From Anaspis maculata (taxonomy: Eukaryota > Arthropoda > Insecta > Coleoptera > Scraptiidae): a DNA stretch of 64,000 bases. The translations under genes and the position numbers were made by a program. The DNA lies in assembly GCA_949128115.1 (NCBI GenBank), contig OX421964.1, forward strand, positions 43,812,601 through 43,876,600, written 5' to 3'. Below the pieces are notes generated by a model. That model had not been told where the DNA came from, did no database searches, and worked only from the letters and a program-made list of their open reading frames with translations. Within the stretch, counting starts at the first letter, position 1. The number at the start of each line of letters is the position of its first letter. Positions 12,001 through 20,616 of the stretch are shown one piece after another.

Positions 12001-12604
12001 CCTGCACCGGCATGTTAACGTAGCCAGAAATCTTCTGCTGTGCACCGTCTGCTGTACTGATGTTGGAGTCGGCTGATTCAAACACGCTCAATCCAAACAG
12101 GTCCACGTACCTCAACCCGTCTCGCCCCAGGACGCTATGACTTGCTCCAGTATCGAGGAGGGCCACCACTTCTTTACCTAAAATCACTACTCGGACATAT
12201 GGACGGTTGTCCAGCTTCTTCGGCACCAACATGAGCGAGAGATCCCGAGGAGTCTCTGCAGGAGAGAGGGTGATCGTCTCAGCGTCGGTTCCAGGATGAT
12301 CAGGCTCAGTCGCTCGGGCTGTACTCGTGAAGAATTGTCTCAAATGTTCCAACCACTGACCCCAGCCATCGTGCTTCCTGATCCTTAGAATTCTGGAACG
12401 AGTCCCTCGCTGATATCCGCTACAACCCTGCCTCTGAGGAGCGCGGATTGTCGGCTTCCTCTTCCTTGGCTTCACGCTGTTGACGCTGGCGGAAAAAGTC
12501 TGGAGAGGAAGCGGGGTACGCCGAAGGTTTACGAAGCGCCCCCGCGCCTCGCGTTTTTTGTGCACGTCGGGCAGTTTGGCCGGATGACGCCTTCTTTTCC
12601 ACAC
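9083..12604 (-). CDS. pol: Pol polyprotein (protease, reverse transcriptase, RNase H, integrase)
   Basis: The open frame from the first ATG encodes 1173 residues without interruption. A retropepsin-type protease has its catalytic DTGAS at residue 151. The reverse transcriptase carries FCFDGRKLN (about 372), SLDLKASYWQV (about 407) and the catalytic YLDD (472-475). RNase H has Asp624 (QCDESDLG), Glu666 (TVTEKELM) and Asp691 (VVTDHHSL). The integrase zinc domain has His818/His825 and Cys855/Cys858, and its DDE core is Asp888 (SVDLMGP), Asp947 (TCDNAT) and Glu982, with the usual 34 residues between the last two. The C-terminus has the common FKVGDLVW motif and no chromodomain is evident. Pol probably does not start at its own ATG, because it lies in the -1 frame of gag and overlaps it after a slippery site at 12553-12559. 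All key catalytic residues are present. Confidence 0.97.
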   Translation of the reverse strand: MWKRRRHPAKLPDVHKKREARGRFVNLRRTPLPLQTFSASVNSVKPRKRKPTIRAPQRQGCSGYQRGTRSRILRIRKHDGWGQWLEHLRQFFTSTARATEPDHPGTDAETITLSPAETPRDLSLMLVPKKLDNRPYVRVVILGKEVVALLDTGASHSVLGRDGLRYVDLFGLSVFESADSNISTADGAQQKISGYVNMPVQVGTMVRVLRVLLVPSLSHTFILGSDFGRTFGVVLDYHTNSYFVGGKDGLRLKSLRNTEICTVEPSTVRLHARSDLNKDQESQLEEIVSRFRELSWMKGTKLGRATAVEHRIDTGSALPIKQRHHNISPYMLEHLHAELDQMLKLGVVRPSKSPWASPVLLVRKHDGSLRFCFDGRKLNSVTKRDAYPIPFVDRILSKLAQARVLSSLDLKASYWQVPLHPDSCEKTAFVIPSRGLFEFEVLPFGISNAAQTLQRLMDGILGYDLEPYVFVYLDDVIVATPTVEKHMEVLQSVYQRLKKANLTLNLDKCEFCKPSLRFLGFIVDRDGLRTDPEKITAMLNYPRPETVTELKRFIGLVGYYRRFLPFFSCLTAPLTELMKGKRKSQRLEWTDAADSSFLKIKTALVEAPVLASPDFTKTFTVQCDESDLGVGAVLTQEDPQGKEVVIAYTSRTLSSAEKKYTVTEKELMAVLHAVDKFRCYLEGVKFKVVTDHHSLLWLARLKDTTGRLCRWSLKLQQYDMEIEHRKGALNIIPDALSRAPLPEVALLLLNPDTCMADQWYRRMVDNVEASPEKYPDWRCLDGLLHKHVPGQGEVETNFPDWKLVVPKSCRSRVLSHGHDSPASAHLGIAKTYDRVKELYYWPKMFTSVKKYVRGCATCAAQKASNLSRPGFMGQPKRVSFPWQVVSVDLMGPFPRSLKGFVHLLVVSDYFSKFVMLFPIRNSSSRPIVKHLEEAFLLFGCPQTVTCDNATSFTSREFRGFCSSYGVRIWYNSRYHPQVNQVERVNRVVGAAVRSYIREGNHQTWDEQVPKIGYALRTAVHEATGFSPTYLNFGRYVPIDGRFYGSDTAKDLNWEPFNADKYAAELSKLPKVFREVQLNLRKAFEKNRRSYDLRKRPADKFKVGDLVWKRNYVLSDASRNFMAKLAPKNILCRVVKVIPPLTCELADDKNGRNLGRWHSKDLRPYNDVSDSEPE
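12511..12545 (-). other. Candidate frameshift-stimulating stem
   Basis: Seven nucleotides after the slippery heptamer, sense-strand GCGGGG (12545-12540) can pair with CCCCGC (12516-12511). This gives a GC-rich 6-bp stem with a 23-nt loop. The spacing matches known -1 frameshift signals. Folding was judged by eye only. Confidence 0.5.
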
Positions 12605-13848
12605 CCAAAGCAGTGTAGCGCCTTACGCTTGCGCGGGCAGTCTCGCTTGACGTGTCCTTCTTCATTACAAGTCCAGCACTGTAGGCTTGATACCTGTCGC
12701 GTCATCGCGGCTCTTCCATTTCCACGGTATGAGTTATTCCGAGAGTTATCCTGTGGTATCTGGTAGGCCATATCAGGTTCCAGAGTGGAGACATTCCTGC
12801 GCGGTGGAGGTAGATACTTCCTCTTTGCGATCGCGGCACTTTCCAATGACCTACAGATTTCCTCCAATCTGTCCAGAGTTCCAACTCCATGCACGCTGAG
12901 ATGTTCCTGATATTGAGGTAACACATTGTCCTTTATAATGTTGAATTTCTCCTGCTCATCCAAAGGCTTGACTAGACGGTGGCAGAGATTATCCATTACC
13001 GAAAGGTAAATGACAATGCTCTCCTCTCTTCCCTGAGTTCGACCAACAATTTCCTGTTTCAGGTTCTTGTCGTAGTCCGTAGGAAGAAAATCTCTCCTCA
13101 AAGCTGCCACTAAATCGTCCCAGGACTGGACTCTGCCACTGTTTCGAACTCTGCGAAACCAAGTCAGTGCCTGTCCGGTGAATAGCTCTACCGCTGCTCT
13201 GTAGAGTTCCTCTTTGGATGTATTCCTGGCGAAGCTGTACTCTTCAACTCTCTCTAGGAACGCGTTGACGGAACTGCAGGAGCTGCCATCAAACTTGATC
13301 TGCCATTTTTGAACAGGGACCGATTTACTGCTGGAACCACCTTGGGTCACACTAGTCACAGCCGACGTGTTGATAACTGCGGAGGCATTGGCGCTTACAG
13401 GAGTCTGCGCAGCATCTTCCGCCCGCTGGCGCAGCTCTGTCGTGTCTTCTTCCAAGGCCATAACCTCGATGAGTTTATCGTCTATGTATGGCTTCACCTC
13501 TTCGGTTACTGGTATACGTTGGATCCTCCCCAACACGTGTGCCAGTCGCGTCAGGATGCGACTGTGAACCAAGACGTTCATCCCATCGAAGTCGCCCAAT
13601 AATGCTGTCGTTTCCTTGATGGTCGTTTCAATTTCGGTCTTCTCCGTAACAAAATCTGCATTTGGAGTTGCATACTCTATACCCGGTCTAGCCATATCCT
13701 CTTTGAGTTTTTTTCTCAAGCATTTTCGCTTCTGATCAAGCGAAGCCGCGGCCGTAGGGGTCATCCCCCGCACCTTGAGTTCATAGTTAATCTCGTAGGT
13801 GCGCAACATGTTGGGTTCTATATCACCCAAATTCACCATTTTCACCAC
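12529..13848 (-). CDS. gag: Gag polyprotein
   Basis: This 439-residue frame forms the structural capsid/nucleocapsid precursor. Residues about 178-300 match the retrotransposon Gag fold, with FDGSSCSSVNAFLERVEE, LFTGQALTWF and LRRDFLPTDY. The C-terminus has two zinc knuckles. The first is complete, CWTCNEEGHVKRDC, with C391, C394, H399 and C404. The second, CFGCGKEGVIRPNC, has C413, C416 and C426 but Val421 in the usual histidine position. The start is the first ATG after the leader, at 13848. The stop codon lies 76 nt inside the pol frame. Confidence 0.95.
   Translation of the reverse strand: MVKMVNLGDIEPNMLRTYEINYELKVRGMTPTAAASLDQKRKCLRKKLKEDMARPGIEYATPNADFVTEKTEIETTIKETTALLGDFDGMNVLVHSRILTRLAHVLGRIQRIPVTEEVKPYIDDKLIEVMALEEDTTELRQRAEDAAQTPVSANASAVINTSAVTSVTQGGSSSKSVPVQKWQIKFDGSSCSSVNAFLERVEEYSFARNTSKEELYRAAVELFTGQALTWFRRVRNSGRVQSWDDLVAALRRDFLPTDYDKNLKQEIVGRTQGREESIVIYLSVMDNLCHRLVKPLDEQEKFNIIKDNVLPQYQEHLSVHGVGTLDRLEEICRSLESAAIAKRKYLPPPRRNVSTLEPDMAYQIPQDNSRNNSYRGNGRAAMTRQVSSLQCWTCNEEGHVKRDCPRKRKALHCFGCGKEGVIRPNCPTCTKNARRGGAS
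12553..12559 (-). other. -1 ribosomal frameshift slippery site A_AAA_AAC
   Basis: On the sense strand the heptamer AAAAAAC is phased in gag as ACA AAA AAC (Thr-Lys-Asn, residues 430-432). This is exactly the X XXY YYZ arrangement needed for a -1 shift, and pol lies in the -1 frame across this point. A GC-rich stem follows after 7 nt. This would make the Gag-Pol fusion at a sub-stoichiometric level, as in other retroelements. Confidence 0.85.
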
Positions 13849-14312
13849 TCGAAGGTACTCTCAAAAAAAAATAACTCGAAGCCCTAGGTCACAAGTAGAA
13901 ATACACAAGAATACCCTAATATATCACACTAGCTACAAAACTAGCTAGCCACCGCGAAATAAGTATTCCACACTTCACTATTCTTCGTACAGAAGAGAAA
14001 AATAAACATCCGCACGGACAACTCAAAGGAACTGCGCTGCGAATTCGAACTCGATGAACGTGAATAAAATCGACTTGAAGTCTTCACTGAGTATCTACTC
14101 AAACAGCCGAGGTCGAGATTTTGCAACTTTCGCTCTCTTCCTTTACACAACAACAACACAATCAAATGATTTTTCTTCTTGCCTCTGGTCTCCTATCAGT
14201 CCTATCCCTTATTCCCAATTTAGCGGTGCCTACATACAACTCGCTTCACTCCCAAACCTTGTTTACCTACCATTCCAAAAATTTAAATTCCTGCTGAAAA
14301 AACAACAATCCA
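13849..14312 (-). other. 5' leader of the gypsy element
   Basis: This untranslated region lies between the primer binding site and the gag start. It would be expected to hold packaging signals. No conserved motif can be read by eye. Confidence 0.6.
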
Positions 14313-14330
14313 GCCCCACGTTGGGCGCCA
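14313..14330 (-). other. Primer binding site, tRNA-Lys(CUU) type
   Basis: The plus strand reads GCCCCACGTTGGGCGCCA, which equals the 3' end (T-arm, acceptor and CCA) of animal tRNA-Lys(CUU) as I know it. The sense strand therefore has the complementary 18-nt primer site, 7 nt from the 5' LTR end. This primer is used by several insect gypsy-type elements. Confidence 0.9.
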
Positions 14331-14337
14331 AAATTTA

Positions 14338-15789
14338 TGCGGCGATATGGGGCTCGGCCCTAGAAATTCACACGCAACGCGGCACTCAGTGGTATGCTAG
14401 GGTTAGAGCTGGGTCGTGGGTTTTCTCGATGGTACGCAGGAGTACGACGGCCGCAGGATTTATTAGGCGCCAACCAGAAAAGGCCGACGTACCGGTTCAG
14501 TTATCGCTGGGAGTTCTGGTTCCCCAACGATAAACCCTGCTTGATTACTTAAAATACCGTTCGAGGAAGTAGATGTGGGATTCCGTCGCAACCCTCCTAT
14601 ACGCGCGGTGCCGAACGGCACTGGCCGCCTAGTGTCAGCTGTCAACGTCAGTAACGTCACACGAAGGTCGACATTAGCGAAAAATAAAAGAGCGATTTGA
14701 CGTTTCGAAATTTAATGAACTAATTATTAACGATGGTAAAATTTGGAATATAAGGTCTGTATTATTACAAAACGTGCAGGAGGCTTGCAGGGGCACGCTG
14801 CTGTTGACGCTTAGTAGCCGTAAACTCAGCCGGAGGCACCCAGTGACCCTCAAGAGCCGTCACGCGAAGTGAGGTTATGTCGGACGTGAAAGTTTCGCTT
14901 TCACCTAGCCGGAAACGAAAGACCACGGGGCGCAAGATGTAAAAGGACGTTGTTTGGCGCGCCGCGGTTGCCCTGAGCTCAGTTCAAAAACGGTTGGCCC
15001 TAACACCGGATCACAACGGTGACAAAACTTGACCGCGGTCCGTAGCTCTTCGCACTAAACTAGGCTTAGCAAACTAATGAAAAGGACACGCCTCACCAAC
15101 ACGACGTCTCCCCGAGACCTCACCGACAACCTCCTAAGCTGGGGATGGACAGGAAGCTTGGCCCGTGTGGCTGGTGGTGATGGTCTCGTAGACTCCTGGC
15201 CGGCTCGGACGTTGCTGTCTGCGGCGTTCCAGCGGCGCTTGGGTGGTCGGCGACCACGTGCAGGTACTACTGCGATGCTCTGCACAGCTCGGAGCCTTAG
15301 GGGGCGTCGCAACAGGCCTAATCGGTGGACTCTGTTGCGGCTCTCCTTCTGTGACAGAATCGATACGAAGTGGAAAGAAAACGTTCCGGCAAGACGCACC
15401 TTGCCTGTCCCAAGACAATGGGATGGTACTGGAGACCAGAGGGCTTTTCCTAGCCCTACGACCTAAAAGCGAACCCTGTACCACCAAGCTAGATCATAAA
15501 GACGGTCTTACCTCACAACGGGAGCGCTTTACCCCTGGGAGAAGTATTGGAAATACAAAATTCGAACGTGCCGTCGGCACCGAAGAGCCACCCCAGAGAT
15601 TTTCCGCAGATGGATTTAATATCACCGTTGGAGGATTTTTCCGGACGTTCGTTCTCGCTCTTATCACTTGAAAAACCCCAAAAAAACGCGACCCGCTTAT
15701 CTTCTGTCAGCCAGCAATTGTGGTGGGAATCCCGCCGAATTTAAATGTAGAAGGTAGAGGTATGTATGCCTGTATGTAGCAACGCTACA
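14338..15789 (-). repeat. 5' LTR of the gypsy element
   Basis: This 1452-bp repeat matches 7171-8622 with two visible differences. It supplies promoter and transcription start in this class of element. No unambiguous TATA box was assigned. It is followed on the plus side by ACTA (15790-15793), the right target duplication. Confidence 0.97.
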
Positions 15790-15991
15790 ACTATACACTC
15801 GCTAGCGCTCGTGCGCAATTTTTCACACTCATGCGAAAAGTATCACTTTCGTTGCTTGTTATGTAATATACTATTTCGACACACGAGCGCTGTGCTTTTT
15901 CAGGCCTTCAGCCTCTTTTGCAGCATTCGGCTACGCCTCATGATGGCAAACAGGCTTCGGACCTGAAAACGTGCTCTTGTGTCGAAAAATA

Positions 15992-17497
15992 CTATTGATT
16001 CGGTTTGCAGCGTCCGTTAGCTTCATCTTCTGGCAGTCAATTCTGTAAATACAAAAACCAAGATCTCTGTCGTGAAGTTTGTACAGGGTGATATGTAAAC
16101 TAGTGCAAATTTCCAATGTGCTCAACCTAACGCACATCACGCAGGAACTTTTTTTTCAATTTTAACGCCCATTTTCTCCCAGAAGCGAGTTCTTATGGCA
16201 CTCTCAAGGGCTTTAAAATAAGCACTGATTGGACATTATTGTTCAAGGCACAAGCCGAGGCACAAGCACAGTTTTCACATCCCATTTAGGTAATATTCTC
16301 ATCATCAGTCATTATGACAGCATCACGCTTAAGCTTTCAAATATCAGTGCAAGCAATTGCCAAGTTCTAGGGAGTTTTGAAATTTCAAATTTGGAAACTT
16401 AGAAACAAAATATCACGGCCGACTAGAATCACCGGACGGGTGAACCTACTATATCTGCTTGTGGTGCGGAGGTTGTAGGTTCGATTTCCGCTATAGTCTG
16501 GGTATTGTATCGTCTTACAATGAAATTTTTCAGCAACATCAAATGTAATCGTGAATTAAAGTGAGCTCCTATATATTGTCGAATAAAAATGTTATTGATT
16601 GGAAATTACTCCTTTTTTTGGATTGAAACTTGAATTTGAATTAGAATCACATGTAGGTCAAATTTATGAGACCCATGTTTCACACATGAATAGTGATAAT
16701 GTCCAGTTTTTGAATTGTTGGCTTTGACTGTAATTTTGAAAAAAGGTCCTTTGTTTTGGCCCCCGTTGAAAAAATGGAAAGGTGTGTTGCAGGTCAACTT
16801 ATTCAAAATCATTATTGAATGAGCAATCGTTCCAAATTTCATATCTTTATCAACAAAGGGCCGATTGTAGTGCATGGTGACAGCTCTAAAACGTACCAGG
16901 TTGAAAAAAATCATATCTTCGTTGCTAGACATCCGATTTGTGAAATACCAGAACCGTTTCGAGGTGAGACATGAAACTTCATAAGTCATTGTTGAAACTG
17001 AAAAAAATCTCCACTATGTTTCACACATGAATATTGATAGTGTTAAGTTCTCGAGTTGTTGGCTTGACTGTTATTTTAAAAAAATGCCCCCTATTTTGAC
17101 CCCCGTCAAAAAAATGGAAAGGTCAGGTCAGAATCATTAAATAAGCAATCGTTCCGAATTTTATCAACTTATCAACAAAGGGTCGATTATAGTGCGTGAC
17201 GACAGCCCTAAAACGTACAAAGTCGAAAAAAAATCATATCTTCGTTACTAGACATCCAATCCGTATAATTCTTAAACCGTTTCGAGGTAAGACATAAAAC
17301 ATCATTATGTCATTGTTGAAACAGAAGAAACAATTCTACGCAAACGGGGTTTGGTTGAGCGCATTGTAAATTTTGCACTAGTTTATATAGGTATCACCTT
17401 GTACAAACTTCAAGAGCAGGATCTTGGTTCTTGTATTCACAGAATTGACTGCCAGAAGGTGAAGCTATAACGGACACTGGAAACCGAATCAAAATAT
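15992..17497. repeat. Inverted-repeat composite centred on a TACAGGGTG-ended element
   Basis: A central element (16084-17401) begins CAGGGTGATATGTAAACTAG, ends with the inverted CTAGTTTATATAGGTATCACCTTG, and has TA on both sides. The outside flanks 15992-16081 and 17404-17497 are themselves inverted copies of each other, sharing CTGGCAGTCAATTCTGT and GTTTGTACA. Inside, 16674-16990 and 17016-17330 form a diverged direct duplication of about 340 bp that shares GTTTCACACATGAATA and AAAAAATGGAAAGG. No transposase is present. Confidence 0.8.
16416..16494 (+). other. tRNA-like / SINE-like segment (tentative)
   Basis: GTGGTGCGGAGG followed by GTAGGTTCGATTTCCGC resembles a pol III B box and T-arm. 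GACTAGA (5') can pair with TATAGTC (3') at six of seven positions, and CACC/GGTG could form a D-stem. No clean anticodon arm or A box is seen. I read it as a possible tRNA-derived SINE remnant, not a functional tRNA. Confidence 0.25.
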
Positions 17498-17556
17498 TCA
17501 GTGAGATTCAAAAGTTACATCGTTTTGAACAGAGGCAAAATTTTTGCTGGCGACTA

Positions 17557-17669
17557 TATGATCAAAAACTTTCCTCCTCTAGGCAGGCTGTGACCTGGCC
17601 AAAATCAGCTTCGTTTGCCTGCAATGGCCAGACCATAGCCTACCTAGAGGAGGGAAGTTTTTGATCATA
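17557..17669. repeat. Hairpin with 44-bp arms
   Basis: The arms 17557-17600 and 17626-17669 are reverse complements with about four mismatches, through TATGATCAAAAACTT and CCTCCTCTAGG. The loop is 25 nt. It is most likely a miniature fold-back element. Confidence 0.85.
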
Positions 17670-17869
17670 CGGTACATACATTAATAAAGAGTGATCGAAT
17701 GAATTTCTCCTCAAAGTAAGCCTTGGTCTCCTTGATAGCCACGTTTTTCTGACAGATTTTCAGTAATCATAGGCGACTTGAGGAGAAATCAGCGTCCTTT
17801 GCTGTACCAAGACGTTTCCAAGAAAGCACTTTTTGAGGGGTGGGTTAAAGCTTTTGGACTCTCCGGCGG

Positions 17870-18460
17870 ATGCACGAGGACACGCGCGGTGCCTACGCAG
17901 GTCCTGGACCGGACATTAAAAGCGCTACAGCAACAATAAAACAAACACGTCTCGATCGCGCACACAATAGTGCTCGGCGGTCCTCCTCGTGGCGGCGTGG
18001 GCAGAAGAGAGCCGCATGCATGCAGAGAGCAGCACAGAGCGCTATAATATCAGCCGCAGCAGCACCCATAGAATATCCAACCCCGGGTATAATGACACGG
18101 TGGAGGTGCCTAGGCCGGGCCGGCGGGTGCGGCGGTTCATTGTAGTCTGGGGCCCGACCCCGCGGAGGTCCTTCTGCAAGTCACCTCATTGTGAGGCGCG
18201 CGTGGGCCACGCAGAGCCCCGGCCGGCCGGCCCGAATTGCTCGCCGCTTGGACCGGCTTGTCATTCACTAATCGATCAACTCGGAGGTGATTAATGGGGG
18301 GCACACATTCACTCAGTCTCGCTCCGTGGATAGGCACTCTCTCTCGCCTGGCGATAAATGAAACAACCACCGCGCGTCCGCCACCAAAAGCGGGTGGTGG
18401 ATGATGATCGGCATCCGCATCGGATGGATCTTCTCCTCATCCGGATCCATCATGACTTAT
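17870..18460. other. GC-richer unique island
   Basis: This stretch is clearly richer in G, C and CpG than its surroundings. It contains CCGGCCGG, GGGCCC and GCGCGC-type words and no transposon motif. Overlapping ORFs (17870-18145, 17989-18294) are low-complexity and look like composition artefacts. It could be a promoter or enhancer region or a GC-rich exon edge. I cannot assign it. Confidence 0.35.
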
Positions 18461-19374
18461 CCTGATGCTCGTGATGCGAGAGCTGAAAGAAAACACAAAG
18501 TCATTGTTGGTCCGGGGCTTTTACGCCATGACTAGGCAAAATATTGGGGATAGCAGGGATGGAAAGTGGAAAATGCGAGGTCTTTTTAGATGTTCCTTAG
18601 ACGTTTCCATGTCAGAGAAGAATAAAATATGTTTCGCTGAAATGCGTTGTTGCTAGACACATATCTTGAAATGGCTGTCATTTCTTATTCCTCATTAGTT
18701 GGTTTTCTTATGGTATCCCGTGTGCAAGTTGAGACTAAAGTATAGTGGTTGGTGCCAAATTGTTCCTTAGATCATGCTGAATTAGGACCGCGATGGCTAA
18801 CATCTGAGACCCGCGACTGGGCAGCGGGAGGGGGGGTCAAATGTGATGAAGACATAAAAAATGTTAAATAATGAACCGAAAGAGGTACAGTTATGAAAGT
18901 TACCATACAGATTCACCATTTTAGACTATTGGAGGTTCAGCAAACCGATTTTAAAAATATCAATCATTCCCAGAGATATTTTCAAAAAAATATTTTTTGT
19001 TGTCAACATTTTATATAACTTTCGTTTAATAATAAAAATATAAATATAAACAACACTAACCACGGGTTCCACCAAAAAATTTAAGAGCGCGGTTTAAACT
19101 AAACCGAGATCAAACGGACTTTTTTCTGGTCAATGCTGGTAGATTCGTTGTGAAAAATACGTTAAATCGCAAGTATACCACCCTTTGGTTAATTACTCAG
19201 CGTGAAACCTGAATTTACATTGATCATTTGGCCAGAATCCATCAAAATAAATCTCGAGTTAGCTATCAGCTAGTTAAATATTTTGGTGGAACCCACGGTA
19301 AATAGAATATTAAATAAACGAATGGGTTCTAAGTATATATGTATAAATGGATATTAAATGGATAAATAAAAAAT
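18461..19374. other. No recognisable gene
   Basis: AT-rich DNA. Two phrases of the type GGTTCCACCAAAAAATTTAA and TTTTGGTGGAACCCACGG, at 19065-19084 and 19282-19299, are inverted. They may mark a further small fold-back of about 240 bp. Confidence 0.35.
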
Positions 19375-20616
19375 TCAGCCACAAAAAGGTACACCAGCAC
19401 CATCACCAAATTCCCTCCAGCTCCTCCATCTCTTCCTACTCCTTCTTAAGCACATGCTGGTGGCTCGAAGAGTGGCGCAGCTTATTCTGACTCTAAGCCA
19501 GTTAATGATTTGGCTGTAAGGTCTGTGCCACCTTTCGACTAACCTCTCGGCTAGGACTCTGGGAAGAGCTTGGAACTCTTTCCCCACATAACTATCAACA
19601 GATGTTACTAGTGGCGTGAAGGACGCATGTCGCTTTTTGCAAGCTGGCAGATATTTCGATTTCTTCTCTGTTTCTGCTCGTTTAATCACTGCATCAGTGG
19701 ATAAAGAGGAATAAGATTGGGCATCTGTGTCCACTACACGTACGTCAAATAACGCCTCAACCTGTGGCTCCCACACTCCACGACATGCAAGATCAGCTCG
19801 TATAGCAGGTTCTTCACCGACGACTGGCTCCAAAACCCAGTTCCCCCACGCAACTTCCATCAAGTCACCGAGCGCATCCCTCACTTCATTGTGACGTCTA
19901 ATTATCAGTCCGCCATGCCGACATTTCAGAGCATGTTGGACGTCAAAAGCTTCTTCACAACCATCGCAGGTTGATGGAAGATTAATGGGCTCTTTTCCGT
20001 ATCGGATGGCAAGACTGTCTCGAAATTCAAGAGGGGACACGACATATCCAAATTAAGGTTTTTCAAAGGAATGGATGTCAGCCAACTCCCGGTTTTCATG
20101 CTTTCATCGGCAGCTCTTCTTATTGCTCTTTGGTTTTTGGACGGGAGCTTCTGCGGTGCATCTTCGAGTATGATTTTTATTGTATCTTTTTTTTGAACCT
20201 GACAAAGTTTTCGGGAGTGTCTCAGAGATGTTTCGTGAGCATCAATGTCCAATGTTGCATTATCTTTCATAGTTTGGATCAACACTTTGGATCCCATTTT
20301 CGAAAACGTGAAGTTTTTTCAACTTCAAGTACTGGGTTGGTCATTCCAAACCCCCATTTCTGACTGGCAGGTGCATTATGTCGCATTCCTCATCGCTTAT
20401 TTTTCTTCCAATTATTGATGAAAATAAATCACTTCTGATCGTATTAAGTAGTGGCTTGTAGATATCTTCATCATCGTGTACTACTCTATGGAGGAATGCC
20501 CATTCTGCTTGTAGCGATTTTGTAGCTACGGCATGGGCTGACTGCGGGAACTTATCAGATATCTGTGCCAATTTTAAGATGGAGTCATTCCAATCATCAA
20601 CTTCATCCTTCATATA

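Larger units (their letters stand above)
7171..15789 (-). mobile_element. Complete Ty3/gypsy LTR retrotransposon
   Basis: The 8619-bp element has 1452-bp direct LTRs at 7171-8622 and 14338-15789, flanked by ACTA at 7167-7170 and 15790-15793. In sense orientation (minus strand) the order is 5' LTR, primer binding site, gag, pol (protease, reverse transcriptase, RNase H, integrase), polypurine tract, 3' LTR. The domain order with integrase last defines the Ty3/gypsy superfamily. Both reading frames are open. There is no env: only about 450 bp separate the pol stop from the polypurine tract. By structure it is potentially autonomous. Confidence 0.97.

Noticed and set aside
16416..16494. Possible tRNA gene
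   Set aside because: Acceptor and D-stem pairing are partly present and a B-box-like GGTTCGATTTCC exists. There is no clean anticodon arm or A box, and it lies inside a transposon, so it is kept only as a tentative SINE-like segment.
17870..18294. Two overlapping ORFs of 91 and 101 codons
   Set aside because: They are arginine/alanine/proline-rich translations of a GC-rich stretch in two frames, with no domain and no splice context.
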